Assembly: GCA_031426735.1 (NCBI GenBank)
Contig: JASJPK010000064.1
Span: forward strand, 28,039-92,038
Origin: PFJX01 sp031426735
GTDB taxonomy: Bacteria; Pseudomonadota; Gammaproteobacteria; Burkholderiales; Thiobacillaceae
Reading direction: 5' to 3'
Length of the DNA stretch: 64,000 nucleotides
A model generated the notes under the pieces. That model ran no database searches and was not told the origin of the DNA. It saw nothing but the letters and a program-made list of their open reading frames with translations. Both the position numbers and the translations under genes were made by a program. Numbering within the stretch: position 1 is the stretch's first letter; the number at the start of each line of letters is the position of its first letter. Of this stretch, positions 8,412 through 17,079 are shown in pieces.

Positions 8412-8761
8412 TCCTTGAAACAGCAGTTGACCGCTCCTCATCCCTTGTGAGACCTCATGCTGGCTGATGTTTTGCGCTTCGTTGACGTTCACCCATTGGG
8501 TGAGCCCGCTACCCGCCCGCTGTCGGGGTGGAGAAGCCGTCTGGCGGCGTTGCTCCTGATGAAACTACTAAGCGAAGGACTAAGCCGCCAAAAGACGGCG
8601 GCCAAGTCCCTGCTTATCCTCGCCATGCCTCGGCATGACTCGTCGTCGCGCACCCGCAAGGGGCATGCCGGATTCGTACGCGCTGAAGCGCTACGACTCC
8701 GCTACCTTGCCAGCCGGTTTCTCCACCCCGCCCTCGGACGGGTTCAACTGCTGTTTCAAGG
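8412..8761. mobile_element. 350-bp element with inverted-repeat ends inserted at ATGA
   Basis: Both ends carry the same sequence in opposite orientation: 8413-8430 pairs exactly with 8744-8761. A second inverted pair lies inside (8524-8535 with 8719-8730). ATGA stands directly outside each end (8408-8411 and 8762-8765). Removing the element and one ATGA restores an ATGA overlap of the thioredoxin-like stop with the ampD start. The interior has small hairpins (8489-8503, 8584-8602, 8624-8637), suggesting a structured RNA, and no convincing gene. Insertion next to ATGA recalls the HEARO RNA elements linked to IscB-type nucleases; this is a hypothesis, and no nuclease gene is present here. Confidence 0.65.
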
Positions 8762-9304
8762 ATGAACCATCCTATCGACGCCGCCGGCTGGCATACCGCC
8801 GCCCGGCGTATCGCCTCGCCCAATTGCGACGCGCGGCCGCCGGATGGCGCCATCACGCTGCTGGTGATCCACAACATCAGCCTGCCGCCGGGCGAATTCG
8901 GCGGGCCTGGCGTCGAGCAGTTGTTCACCAATTGTCTCGACCCTACCGCGCATCCGTATTACGCGACGATCCACGAACTACGGGTCTCCGCCCATTTCTT
9001 CATCCGCCGCGACGGCGAACTGCTGCAGTTCGTGCCGTGCGGTCAGCGCGCCTGGCATGCCGGCGCATCGAGTTGGCGCGGACGCGAACGTTGCAATGAT
9101 TTTTCCGTGGGGGTGGAACTGGAAGGCAGTGACGATCAGCCGTTCACCGATGTGCAATATGACCGGCTGAATGGATTGATCCGGTCGCTGCGTGCAGCCT
9201 ATCCGAGCATGACCGATGTTGCCGGCCATGCCGAGATCGCGCCTGGCCGCAAGACCGATCCGGGAGCGTGCTTCGATTGGAGCCGAGTCGACCGGTCGAA
9301 CTGA
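8762..9304 (+). CDS. ampD: 1,6-anhydro-N-acetylmuramyl-L-alanine amidase AmpD
   Basis: 180 residues, the usual AmpD length. It cleaves the stem peptide from anhydro-muropeptides during cell-wall recycling in the cytoplasm. The zinc site of the amidase_2 family is visible: His37 (LLVIHNIS), His156 (GHAEIAPGRKTDPG) and Asp166. The motifs AHFFIRRDGELLQFV, RAWHAGAS and NDFSVGVELEG are also typical. No signal peptide, as expected for the cytoplasmic enzyme. The start ATG overlaps the right boundary of the inserted 350-bp element, so its original ribosome site and coupling to the upstream thioredoxin-like gene have been replaced by element sequence (AAGG before the ATG). The stop directly abuts the convergent panD stop. 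Confidence 0.95.
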   Translation: MNHPIDAAGWHTAARRIASPNCDARPPDGAITLLVIHNISLPPGEFGGPGVEQLFTNCLDPTAHPYYATIHELRVSAHFFIRRDGELLQFVPCGQRAWHAGASSWRGRERCNDFSVGVELEGSDDQPFTDVQYDRLNGLIRSLRAAYPSMTDVAGHAEIAPGRKTDPGACFDWSRVDRSN

Positions 9305-9685
9305 TCAGGCCGCTTGCGCCGGGATCTGCGCGCCGATGCGCTTGATGCGGTTCTTCTCATCGACGTAAACCAGCTTCGGCTCGAAGTTGGCCAGTTCAAT
9401 TTCGTTGTACACCGAGTAGGTGGCGATGATCAGGACGTCGCCGACGGCGGCCTTGCGCGCGGCGGCGCCGTTTACCGAAATCATGCCGGAGCCCTTCTGG
9501 CCGCGAATCGCGTAGGTGGCAAAACGCTCGCCGTTGTTGACGTTGTAGAGCTCGATTCTTTCGTACTCGCGGATATCCGCCGCTTCCAGCAAGAGCTCGT
9601 CGATCGCGCACGAACCTTCGTATTCCAGTTCGGAGGCGGTGACGCGCACACGGTGCAGTTTGGACTTGAGCAGAGTGCGTTGCAT
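9305..9685 (-). CDS. panD: Aspartate 1-decarboxylase proenzyme
   Basis: 126 residues from the ATG at 9685 (MQRTLLKSKLHRVRVT). PanD makes beta-alanine from aspartate for pantothenate and CoA. The Gly24-Ser25 self-cleavage site that yields the pyruvoyl cofactor is present (YEGSCAID), as are RIELYNVNNGERFATYAI and the conserved NGAAARKAAVGD segment. Length matches the E. coli enzyme. It stands alone: panB and panC are not in the window. Its end meets the ampD end with no spacer, so transcription termination must overlap coding sequence. Confidence 0.95.
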   Translation of the reverse strand: MQRTLLKSKLHRVRVTASELEYEGSCAIDELLLEAADIREYERIELYNVNNGERFATYAIRGQKGSGMISVNGAAARKAAVGDVLIIATYSVYNEIELANFEPKLVYVDEKNRIKRIGAQIPAQAA

Positions 9686-9784
9686 GGCGGTGGATGAGTT
9701 GAAAAAACGGCTGCAATTATAGCTGCGATCTTGCGCTGCACAATAAATCGGCTGGACCCGGTACAAACAGGCCAGACGGTCGCG

Positions 9785-11053
9785 CTACAAGACCAGAATG
9801 GCGCGGAAATCGTTGACGTTGGTGCGGGTCGGGCCGGTCAGCAGCAAGTCGTCGAGCGTGGTGAAAAAGCCATAGGCGTCGTTGTCGGCGAGATGGCTGC
9901 GGGCATTTACGCCGAGCGCGGCGGCGCGCGCCAGACTGTCCGGGGCGATCAGCGCGCCGGCGTTGTCCCCGCTGCCGTCGATGCCGTCGCTGTCGGCGGC
10001 CAGCGCATGTACGTCGGCCAGACCGTCAAGCGCCAGGGCCAGTGCCAGCAGGAATTCGGCATTGCGGCCGCCGCGCCCCCGGCCGCGCAGCGTGACGCTG
10101 GTTTCGCCGCCGGACAGCAACACCAGCGGCGGCCGCCAGGGATTGCCGTGCGCGCGGATTTCCCGCGCCAGCGCGGCGAAGGTCTGCGCCACTTCGCGCG
10201 CCTTGCCGCTGTAGGTGTCGCCCAACACAATGGGCCGAATGCCGTGGCTCTGAAAGTAATTCGCTGCTGCCTGCAGCATCGTGCGGCCATTGGCAATGAC
10301 GTGCTGTTCGACGCGGTCGAAACAGGCTGCCCCCGGCTTCGGTGTCTCTTCGATCTGACCGGCCGCACCGGCCTGCAGGTGCCGCCGCACCGAGGCGGGT
10401 GCGGCGATGCCGCGCTGCATCAGGATTGCCAGCGCATCGGCGTAAGTCGTAGCGTCCGCCGCGAACGGGCCGGAAGCGATCACCGCCGGGTCGTCGCCGG
10501 CCACGTCCGAAATCATCAGCGCTGTCACCGGCGCGCGGCAGGCTGCGGCCAAACGCCCGCCCAGCGTTTGCGACAGATGTTTGCGCACCGTGTTGATCTC
10601 GTCGATGGGCGCGCCGCTGTTCAGCAACGCGCCGCTTACCGCTTGCAGGTCGGCCAGGGAAACGCCGGCGACGGGCAGACTGAGCAGGCTGGAGCCGCCG
10701 CCGGAAATCAGCGCCAGCACCCGCTCGTCCGGCTCGGCGGCGCTGACCAGATCGAGCAGGCGTTGCGCGGCGGCCAGACCGGCGCGATCCGGCAGCGGAT
10801 GGCCGGCTTCGACCACTTCGATGCGCCGGGTCGGCAGGCCGTGGCCGTGCCGCGTGATGACCAGGCCGGCAAGCTCGGCGTCGGGCAGATGGGCTTCGAC
10901 GCATGCCGCCATCGCGGCAGCCGCCTTGCCGGCGCCGACCACCCGCAAGCGGCCTGGTTTGAGTGCCGCCAGATGCGGCGGCAATACCGCTTCGGCTTGT
11001 ACAGCGGCAACAGCTGCGTGAAAGCTGCCAATCAGAATGTCGCGTGGGGACAC
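9785..11053 (-). CDS. Glycerate 2-kinase / hydroxypyruvate reductase-like protein (MOFRL family)
   Basis: 422 residues with a GTG start (MSPRDILIGSFHAAV). It belongs to the GckA/TtuD family, once called hydroxypyruvate reductase, whose characterised members phosphorylate glycerate at C2. Visible family motifs are RLRVVGAGKAAAAMA at the N-terminus, ALISGGGSSLLSLP, TVRKHLSQTLGGRLA, LSGGETSVTLRGRGRGGRNAEFLLALAL, and the C-terminal MOFRL domain (ALAADSDGIDGSGDNAGALI). It has its own transcription unit ahead of a palindromic repeat. Related photorespiratory genes (glcD, gcl, glxR) are not nearby, so its physiological substrate cannot be read from context. Confidence 0.85.
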   Translation of the reverse strand: MSPRDILIGSFHAAVAAVQAEAVLPPHLAALKPGRLRVVGAGKAAAAMAACVEAHLPDAELAGLVITRHGHGLPTRRIEVVEAGHPLPDRAGLAAAQRLLDLVSAAEPDERVLALISGGGSSLLSLPVAGVSLADLQAVSGALLNSGAPIDEINTVRKHLSQTLGGRLAAACRAPVTALMISDVAGDDPAVIASGPFAADATTYADALAILMQRGIAAPASVRRHLQAGAAGQIEETPKPGAACFDRVEQHVIANGRTMLQAAANYFQSHGIRPIVLGDTYSGKAREVAQTFAALAREIRAHGNPWRPPLVLLSGGETSVTLRGRGRGGRNAEFLLALALALDGLADVHALAADSDGIDGSGDNAGALIAPDSLARAAALGVNARSHLADNDAYGFFTTLDDLLLTGPTRTNVNDFRAILVL

Positions 11054-11167
11054 GTAGCGCCTCGTTATAAAGGGAGCAGCCTAGCAATGCCCGGTAATCC
11101 TGCGCCGCCTGCTGTATTTGGTCGAGTGCGCCATGCACACGTTAACTCGCCGCGGGCGGTTGAATTT

Positions 11168-11242
11168 GTAGGATGGGCCAAGCGCAGCGGGCCCATCAAC
11201 ACGCGGCGACAAGATGGGCCCGCTGCACTTGGCCCATCCTAC
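11168..11242. repeat. REP-like palindromic intergenic repeat
   Basis: Two 30-base arms, 11168-11197 and 11213-11242, are reverse complements with one mismatch and a 15-base loop. The arms begin and end with GTAGGATGGGCC and GGCCCATCCTAC. The right arm contains the stop codon of the RND transporter gene. The fold could act as a terminator or mRNA 3'-end stabiliser, but there is no U-run. Two other repeats in the window (14368-14423, 23106-23167) begin with the similar GTAGGGTGCGCC. Confidence 0.8.
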
Positions 11243-14200
11243 GAAGCGTTCTTGACGATCTTGGCGCGCCCGATGAACAGCCGATAGAGCAACGGCACCA
11301 CGAACAGCGTCAACACCGTCGACACGGTCAGGCCCCAGACGATGCTGGAGGCGACCGGTCCCCAGATCAGCGATTTGCCGCCCAGGCCCAGCGCCAGCGA
11401 GAGCAGGCCGCCGATGGTGGTGCTGGTGGTGATCAGAATCGGCACCACGCGCCGGCGCGCGGAATACACCGCCGCATGCAGCACGCCCATGCCGGCGCGG
11501 CGGCGTTCGTTGGCGGCGTCGATCAGTACGATGGCCGAATTGACCGCGATGCCGGTCAGCGCGATGACACCATACAGGCTGTACAGCGACAGCGGATTGC
11601 CGGAAACCACCAGCCCGAAAGCCACGCCGGTGAACGCCATCGGCACGGTGGCCAGGATCATCAGCGGTTGCCAGTAGCTGCGGAATTGCGCCGCCAGGAT
11701 CAGATAGATCAGGCCCAGACCGAGCAGGAACAGGCCAAGCATGGCGTCGAGACTTTCCTGGATGTCGTCGAGTTCGCCGGAATAGTCGATCGCCACATCG
11801 GGGAAGTTCGCCGCCATTGCGTCCCAGGCGGCCTTGACCTGGTCGTTGGCGGCCACCGTGTCGGTTTGCGTCTTGTCCAGATCGGCTTCGATGGTGATCG
11901 CGCGGCGCAGGTCGTAACGCTTGATGACGCCCTTGGCGGTGCGCGCCTCGGCGTCGACCAGATTGGCCAGCGTCGTCGTGCCACCCCCAGGCAAGGCGAC
12001 GGCATCGTCCAGCGCGGCGCGGATGTCGTCGAAATTGCGTTCCGGCCCGCGCACGCGCACCTCGATCTTCTCGCTGGCATCGCGCGCCAGCGCGACGATC
12101 TCGCCTTCGCCATGCAGTCGCACCAGGCGCGCCACCAGCGCCGGGTCGAGGCCGGCGGCGCGCACTGCGTCGGCATCGACGCGCAACACGTATTCGTGGC
12201 GACCGGGCAGATCGTCGTCGACCACGTCGTGACTGCCTGGAATGCCGGCGACCACTTGCTTCAAGGCATCGGCGGCGGCGCGCAAGTGAGCGTAGTCGTC
12301 GCCGCGCAGCCTTACCTTCACCGGTTTCTCGGCCGGGGGGCCGCCGGACAGGACGATGAAACTGATGCGGCCGCCGAGTTGCAGTTTCTCGACCTCGCTG
12401 CGCATGGCCGCGACGATCGTGTCCGCGCCCCGCATGTCGCCCTCCCGCGGCAACAGCGATACGGCGACCTGGCCGTACGCATCGCCGTAGAACGGTTCGG
12501 TCTCGGTGAATTTGAGGCCGGCATAGCTGGCCGCGCCACGCAGTTCGCCGGCCTGCAGGCGCGCGGTGACGGCGCGTTCCAGCAGCTGCGTGCGCGTCAG
12601 CGTGACGTCGATGGCGGTGCCCGGCGGCATGTCCAGGCTGACGTAGAAAATACGGATCGGGTCGGCGGCGAAGAACTGTTGTTTGATCCAGCCGCCCGCC
12701 ACAGCGGACACGGCCAGGGCAAAGGCAGCCAGCAACAACACCAAAGTGGCCCAGGCGTGGCGCAGCGAGAACAGCAGCAGCCGCGCGTATTTGACGCGCA
12801 CGGCGTGGGTGAAGCGGGTGCGCCAGCCATGCAGGCGGCTCGGGCGGGTGAAGTCGGGTTTCAGTGCCAGCACGTGCGCCGGCAGCATCCAGAACGCTTC
12901 GATCAGGCTGATGCATAGCGCCATGGTTACCACCAGCGGCACCACCATCATGAATTTGCCGACGATGCCGGGCAGCAGGATCAACGGCAGGAAGGCGGCC
13001 ACCGTGGTCAGCACCGAGGCCAGCACGGGCAAACCGACGCTGGCGATCGCCGCGGTTGCCGCCTCGACCGCCGCGGCTCCGCGTGTCATCCGGTAATAGA
13101 TGTCTTCCAGGATCACCACGGCATCGTCGACCAGCATGCCCAGCGCGATGATGACCCCGAGCAGCACGGTCAGATTGAGCGTGAAGCCGAGCAGCGACAG
13201 CAGCCAGAACGTGCCGGCGAGTGAAAAGGGGATGCCAAGGCTGACCAGACCGGCCAGGCGGCTGCCGAGGAACAGCCAGGTGATCAGGAACACCAGCAGC
13301 AGACCTTGCAGCGCATTGTTCTGCATGATCGAAATGGATTGCCGTGTCGGCACGGTCTGGTCGTCGAGCAGCGAAAGCTTCAGGCCGGCGCCGTGCAGGC
13401 CCTGGTTTTGCGTGGCGAGGTAGGCGTTCACCCGTTCCAGCAGCGCCAGCGTGTTGACGCGGCTTTTCTTGGTTATCGCCAGCATCACGCCGGGCCGGCC
13501 CTGGCTGGAAACGAGGGTGGCGGGTTTTTCGCGGGCGCGCGACAGCGTGGCGATGTCTTCCAGCGGGATATGTGAAACGCCCGGTCGCGCCGCGTTGCCG
13601 GCGGGGAATACGGTCAAGCGGGCCAGATGATCCGGTGTGATGTCCTGGCCGAATACGCGCAGCAGCCATTCCGCGTCGCCGACGCGGACGCGCCCGGCCG
13701 GTGTGTCCTGAAACCAGCTTGCCACCGAATCGGCCACGTCGGCAGCAGTCAGGCCGCGTGCGGCGACGGCTTGCGGATCGAAGGCGACGCGCAGTTCCGG
13801 ATCGGACAAACCGGTGGCGAACACTTTGTCGACGCCGGCCATGCGTTCCAGATCGACCTTGATGCGCCGTGCGGCGTCGCGCAGCGTCTCGTCGTTGGCC
13901 GCACCCTGCAACAGCAGCATGGCGCTGGGGAAGCCGTTGTTGGTGGTGATTTCGTCGACGCTCGGGTCGTCCACTTCCGGCGGCAAGTCACGCTCGGAGG
14001 CGGCCTGCACTTCGCGGCGCAGGTCGGTGACGCGCTTGTCGAAGGTGGCGGCGGGGATGTCGCGGAAGCGCACCAGCACGGTGGACACGCTCTCGCGGCT
14101 GACACTTGAGATGAAGCGGATGTCGCCGATGCGGGCGACCGCTTCCTCCAGCGGTTGCGTCACCTTCTTTTCGACGTCTTCGGCGGCCGCACCCGGCAGC

Positions 14201-14349
14201 ATGGCGGTGACGATCAGCCAGTTGAAGTTGATCTCCGGGTCCTGCTCGCGTGGCATGGCGAGATAAGCCAGCACGCCCATCAGCAGCACCACGACGAAGG
14301 TGATGTTGGCGAGCGGGTGGTTGCGGATCAGGGCTTGATAGAAGCGCAT
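11239..14349 (-). CDS. RND-family efflux transporter, inner-membrane permease (HAE1-like)
   Basis: 1036 residues, the normal length for AcrB/MexB-type pumps. It starts MRFYQALIRNHPLANITFVVVLLMG (first membrane helix) with the family sequence MPREQDPEINF. A large periplasmic loop follows, then helices LLVFLITWLFLGSR and VLLGVIIALGMLVDDAVVILED, which holds the GMxVDDA motif with the proton-relay aspartates, then a second periplasmic loop and the second helix bundle (YSLYGVIALTGIAVNSAIVLIDAANERR). It lies downstream of the fusion protein gene in the same direction, separated by a palindrome, so the two form a pump. No outer-membrane channel gene is adjacent. Substrate unknown. Confidence 0.9.
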   Translation of the reverse strand: MRFYQALIRNHPLANITFVVVLLMGVLAYLAMPREQDPEINFNWLIVTAMLPGAAAEDVEKKVTQPLEEAVARIGDIRFISSVSRESVSTVLVRFRDIPAATFDKRVTDLRREVQAASERDLPPEVDDPSVDEITTNNGFPSAMLLLQGAANDETLRDAARRIKVDLERMAGVDKVFATGLSDPELRVAFDPQAVAARGLTAADVADSVASWFQDTPAGRVRVGDAEWLLRVFGQDITPDHLARLTVFPAGNAARPGVSHIPLEDIATLSRAREKPATLVSSQGRPGVMLAITKKSRVNTLALLERVNAYLATQNQGLHGAGLKLSLLDDQTVPTRQSISIMQNNALQGLLLVFLITWLFLGSRLAGLVSLGIPFSLAGTFWLLSLLGFTLNLTVLLGVIIALGMLVDDAVVILEDIYYRMTRGAAAVEAATAAIASVGLPVLASVLTTVAAFLPLILLPGIVGKFMMVVPLVVTMALCISLIEAFWMLPAHVLALKPDFTRPSRLHGWRTRFTHAVRVKYARLLLFSLRHAWATLVLLLAAFALAVSAVAGGWIKQQFFAADPIRIFYVSLDMPPGTAIDVTLTRTQLLERAVTARLQAGELRGAASYAGLKFTETEPFYGDAYGQVAVSLLPREGDMRGADTIVAAMRSEVEKLQLGGRISFIVLSGGPPAEKPVKVRLRGDDYAHLRAAADALKQVVAGIPGSHDVVDDDLPGRHEYVLRVDADAVRAAGLDPALVARLVRLHGEGEIVALARDASEKIEVRVRGPERNFDDIRAALDDAVALPGGGTTTLANLVDAEARTAKGVIKRYDLRRAITIEADLDKTQTDTVAANDQVKAAWDAMAANFPDVAIDYSGELDDIQESLDAMLGLFLLGLGLIYLILAAQFRSYWQPLMILATVPMAFTGVAFGLVVSGNPLSLYSLYGVIALTGIAVNSAIVLIDAANERRRAGMGVLHAAVYSARRRVVPILITTSTTIGGLLSLALGLGGKSLIWGPVASSIVWGLTVSTVLTLFVVPLLYRLFIGRAKIVKNAS

Positions 14350-14367
14350 CGATAAATCGTCGCTTGA

Positions 14368-14423
14368 GTAGGGTGCGCCATGCGCACCGATTCACGTCGG
14401 ATGGTGCGCATGGCGCACCCTAC
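14368..14423. repeat. REP-like palindrome between fusion-protein and pump genes
   Basis: Perfect 21-base arms at 14368-14388 and 14403-14423 with a 14-base loop. The arms start GTAGGGTGCGCC. It sits in the 81-base gap between the membrane fusion protein stop and the RND gene start. A hairpin here could lower pump expression relative to the fusion protein or protect the upstream mRNA from 3' decay. Confidence 0.85.
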
Positions 14424-14430
14424 TTGTGGT

Positions 14431-15387
14431 TCACAGTTCGCCCAACCCGCGCCAGACGATGCGGCTGTTCACCGGCAAGCCGGTCGCTTTCGCCGGGCGC
14501 CCTTCCTGCGCGTCCGGCAAGGGGTGAAAGCGGGCGGAATTTTCCAGCGCGACGAAGACGCCCAACCGCCCCTGTCGTCGCACCAGCAGTTCCGCCGGCA
14601 CATGCATTTCCGGACTGGCCCAGACCACGCGACCGCTGGCGCCGGGCGCGGCGGTGCTGGCGGTGAAACGCAGGCGCGCCTCGGCGAGGCGGCTGCTTTT
14701 CACCAGCGCAGGCGACAGGCGCGCCAGACGCAGCGGATAGTGACCTGCGTCGGTGCGCAACGCGATGCTTCGCGCCGATTCGATGCCGGCGGCGTCGGCT
14801 GCCTGCACTTCCGCCTTGACCTCGATGCGGGAGGTGTCGAGCAGGCTGGCCAGCGGCGCGCCCGGCGTCGCCATTTCACCTTCCTGCGCCAGGCGTTCCA
14901 GCACGATGGCCGGAAACGGCGCGCGTACGCTGCATTTGGCTTGCGTCGCGCGCGCGGTCTTCAGCGTTGCCGCATTCACCGCCACGTCGGCGCGGGCGAC
15001 ATCCAGTACGGCGGTGCGGCTGTCCAGCGCCTCCTTGCTGAGGAAGCCTTCGGCGGCCAGTTTGACTGTGCGCGCGTGCTGCAGGTCGGCCAGCTTTGCC
15101 TGCGCCTGACTGGCCGTTTGGGCCGCTTCGGCGCGTTCGCTCGCCAACTCGAAATCGCGGCAATCCAGTTGCGCGATGAGTGCGCCGCGGGCGATGCGCT
15201 GGCCGGGTTCCACCGCCAGTTTGACGATGCGCGCGGTCAATTCGGCGGCGACCCTGCTCTCGTTCAGGCTGACCACCTGCGCCTGCGCCGAACGTTCCGG
15301 ATAGACCGCGATTTCGCGCATCGGCCTGGCTTCCCAGGCGCAAGCGGGCAGGGCATGGACAAGGAAGATCGTCAGCCAATATTTCAT
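14431..15387 (-). CDS. RND efflux periplasmic adaptor (membrane fusion protein)
   Basis: 318 residues from the ATG at 15387. A signal peptide (WLTIFLVHALPACA) is followed by a lipoyl-like half (VAAELTARIVKLAVEPGQRIARGALIAQLDC), an alpha-helical hairpin (ELASERAEAAQTASQAQAKLADLQHA), the second lipoyl half (KCSVRAPFPAIVLERLAQEGE) and beta-barrel strands. This is the HlyD/AcrA order. Somewhat short, with an abbreviated C-terminal membrane-proximal domain. It is transcribed ahead of the RND permease gene and is its likely partner, linking the pump to an outer-membrane channel encoded elsewhere. Confidence 0.85.
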   Translation of the reverse strand: MKYWLTIFLVHALPACAWEARPMREIAVYPERSAQAQVVSLNESRVAAELTARIVKLAVEPGQRIARGALIAQLDCRDFELASERAEAAQTASQAQAKLADLQHARTVKLAAEGFLSKEALDSRTAVLDVARADVAVNAATLKTARATQAKCSVRAPFPAIVLERLAQEGEMATPGAPLASLLDTSRIEVKAEVQAADAAGIESARSIALRTDAGHYPLRLARLSPALVKSSRLAEARLRFTASTAAPGASGRVVWASPEMHVPAELLVRRQGRLGVFVALENSARFHPLPDAQEGRPAKATGLPVNSRIVWRGLGEL

Positions 15388-15452
15388 GCCGGATTTATTT
15401 GCACAGCGCATGGTGCGAATAAATGCGCACCTACAAAGGCGCGGGCACATGT

Positions 15453-15740
15453 TCAGAAGTCCAGCGGCCGGTAACAGAACACGAAGCGGCCCTGTTCGAA
15501 GTTGACCATCAAGGCGCCGCCGCGATTCTCGGCGTAGTCCTGCCAGCCCGGGATGGCGCACTGAAAATGGCATTCGGAGACGCCATGCGGCGATTCCAGA
15601 TTGCGGTCGCGATCATAGAACGACAGCAGCATCGCGCCGCCCTGTTTCGCCAACACGTGGTCGGCGGCGGCATTGGCCAATTTGAGGGACTGATCGAAAG
15701 TCAGTTCGAGTTCATCGGCGTTGAGGTGCAGGGTTTGCAT
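15453..15740 (-). CDS. Small conserved protein, AF1514/DUF5619-like
   Basis: 95 residues with no signal peptide or membrane helix. The pattern (FDQSLKLANAAADHVL, then GGAMLLSFYDRDRNLESPHGVSECHFQC, GWQDYAENRGGALMVNF, FVFCYR) resembles what I know of the AF1514 (DUF5619) family of small cytosolic proteins of unknown function. Family assignment is from memory of the pattern and not verified. A short palindrome (15412-15431) lies between it and the fusion-protein gene. Neighbours give no functional hint. Confidence 0.55.
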   Translation of the reverse strand: MQTLHLNADELELTFDQSLKLANAAADHVLAKQGGAMLLSFYDRDRNLESPHGVSECHFQCAIPGWQDYAENRGGALMVNFEQGRFVFCYRPLDF

Positions 15741-15873
15741 GGCGGCTGTGCAGTTTGGTGCGTCTTCGCGAATGGCGGCAGTATTTCAGTTTCCAGACAG
15801 GGGATGTCGCCTCTTCGAACTCCCGCGTTTACGCTCAAACGTCCCGGACTGTGACGTTGCAACCGGACACCGG

Positions 15874-16173
15874 TCAGAAATCGTCGTCCTGCTCCCGTTT
15901 TTTGCGGATTTTATCGGCTTCATCCCTGAGCCAGGTTTGCTTGTCGCGTTTTCGTTGTTCAGCTTGTTGCCTGAGCCAGTCCGCGCGCTCTTGCCGGGCT
16001 CTGAGGATGCTGCGGTAGTCGAAGCGCAGGTACCAGATATAGATGCCGGCAGACATGAGCATGACGCCGCTGATCACGCCGATGATCGAGTCTGTGCTGA
16101 GCGTAGCGGCGGCGCCTACGCTTGCGTAGACATAGGGAAGAGGCTCATAGAGCCAACTCGGTAAGATAGCCAT
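15874..16173 (-). CDS. Small membrane protein with charged C-terminal helix
   Basis: 99 residues. A hydrophobic segment around residues 27-49 (SIIGVISGVMLMSAGIYIWYL) is a membrane helix; the N-terminal 20 residues are weakly hydrophobic. The last 50 residues are a strongly charged helix (RARQERADWLRQQAEQRKRDKQ...) ending in an acidic tail (EQDDDF). No family recognised. It is read in the same direction as the genes around it; the gap to the HDOD gene upstream is 46 bases, so they may share a transcript. Confidence 0.5.
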   Translation of the reverse strand: MAILPSWLYEPLPYVYASVGAAATLSTDSIIGVISGVMLMSAGIYIWYLRFDYRSILRARQERADWLRQQAEQRKRDKQTWLRDEADKIRKKREQDDDF

Positions 16174-16219
16174 CGGGCATATTTAGCATATTGAGGGTGG
16201 GCTGGCACGAAAAAAATAT

Positions 16220-17062
16220 CTAACTGGGCGCTTCGTTTTCCGCCAGGATTTCAGCTTCCAGTTCAGCCAGTTGCGCTGCCTGGATGTTCAGCGCGCGCAA
16301 TGTTGCGTCATGCCAGGCTGGCCATTCCGGGTCGTCGACGCCCTCGCGTGTGGCGTGCAGATGGCAGGCGAAATTCAGCACGGCGCAGAGTTTCTGCGCG
16401 GCATCGTTCAAATCGGCGCTGGCGGCTTCGTGATGATGGCGAATGGCAAGCACGAGGTCTTCCGGCAACGCCCAATTTTTCGCCACCATCTGTCCCATGA
16501 CCGTGTGGCTGATCTGCTCCGCCTGGTCCAGCGCAAGTATGTCGGGCCAGACGTCGCCGCTCAGTGCCGCGGCGTAAGCCGGAAAACGCTTGCACAGCAT
16601 TGCCAGGCCGCAATCGTGGAACATGCCCAGCATGAAGGCGATATCCGGACCGATTTCGCGCAGCCGTGCTTGTTTGACGATGGCGACGCAAAGCTCGGCG
16701 ACCGCCGCGCCCCGATTCCACAGATGTTGCAGCGCCTTGGCGTGCAGCGGGTCGCTCAGCGCGGCGCGCAGCACTTCGCTACGCAACAGTGCGGCGGTGT
16801 TCTTCATGCCGAGCAGGGCGATGGCGCGCGGCAGCGAATCGACTTTGGCGCGCAGTCCGAACACCGGCGAGCCGACGACACGGAATACCGCGCCGCTGAG
16901 CGCACCGTCATTGCGAATCAGCGCGGCCAGTTCCTGCGGTCCGGCGTCGGTATCGCGCAACAGGTTGTTCAGGCACAGCAGGATTTCCGGCATCGGTGGA
17001 ATCTTGATGCCGCTGGCCAGAATCGCCTGAATGCGATGATCGGTTTCGGGTTCTTGTGTCAT
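16220..17062 (-). CDS. HDOD-domain signalling protein
   Basis: 280 residues from the ATG at 17062 (MTQEPETDHRIQAIL). One HDOD domain fills most of the chain: IKIPPMPEILLCLNNLL, LIRNDGALSGAVFRVVGSPVFGL, LPRAIALLGMKNTAALL, FMLGMFHDCGLAML, and a late HHHEAASADL. HDOD proteins are HD-related domains that usually lack phosphodiesterase activity and act as scaffolds in signalling, motility or stress control. No partner output domain is present. The gene is followed by the small membrane protein and preceded closely (17 bases) by the DNA glycosylase gene. A second HDOD gene lies at 55508-56377. Confidence 0.8.
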   Translation of the reverse strand: MTQEPETDHRIQAILASGIKIPPMPEILLCLNNLLRDTDAGPQELAALIRNDGALSGAVFRVVGSPVFGLRAKVDSLPRAIALLGMKNTAALLRSEVLRAALSDPLHAKALQHLWNRGAAVAELCVAIVKQARLREIGPDIAFMLGMFHDCGLAMLCKRFPAYAAALSGDVWPDILALDQAEQISHTVMGQMVAKNWALPEDLVLAIRHHHEAASADLNDAAQKLCAVLNFACHLHATREGVDDPEWPAWHDATLRALNIQAAQLAELEAEILAENEAPS

Positions 17063-17079
17063 ATCGAATGCAGTCGGTT

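Noticed and set aside
7941..8492. 183-codon minus-strand open frame reading out of the 350-bp element
   Set aside because: It runs through the thioredoxin-like gene in antisense and looks unlike protein; the element interior seems RNA-like instead.
9731..11287. Long open frame (518 codons) on the plus strand across the glycerate kinase gene
   Set aside because: It is antisense to a clear family member, has no recognisable domain, and arises from GC-rich codon bias.
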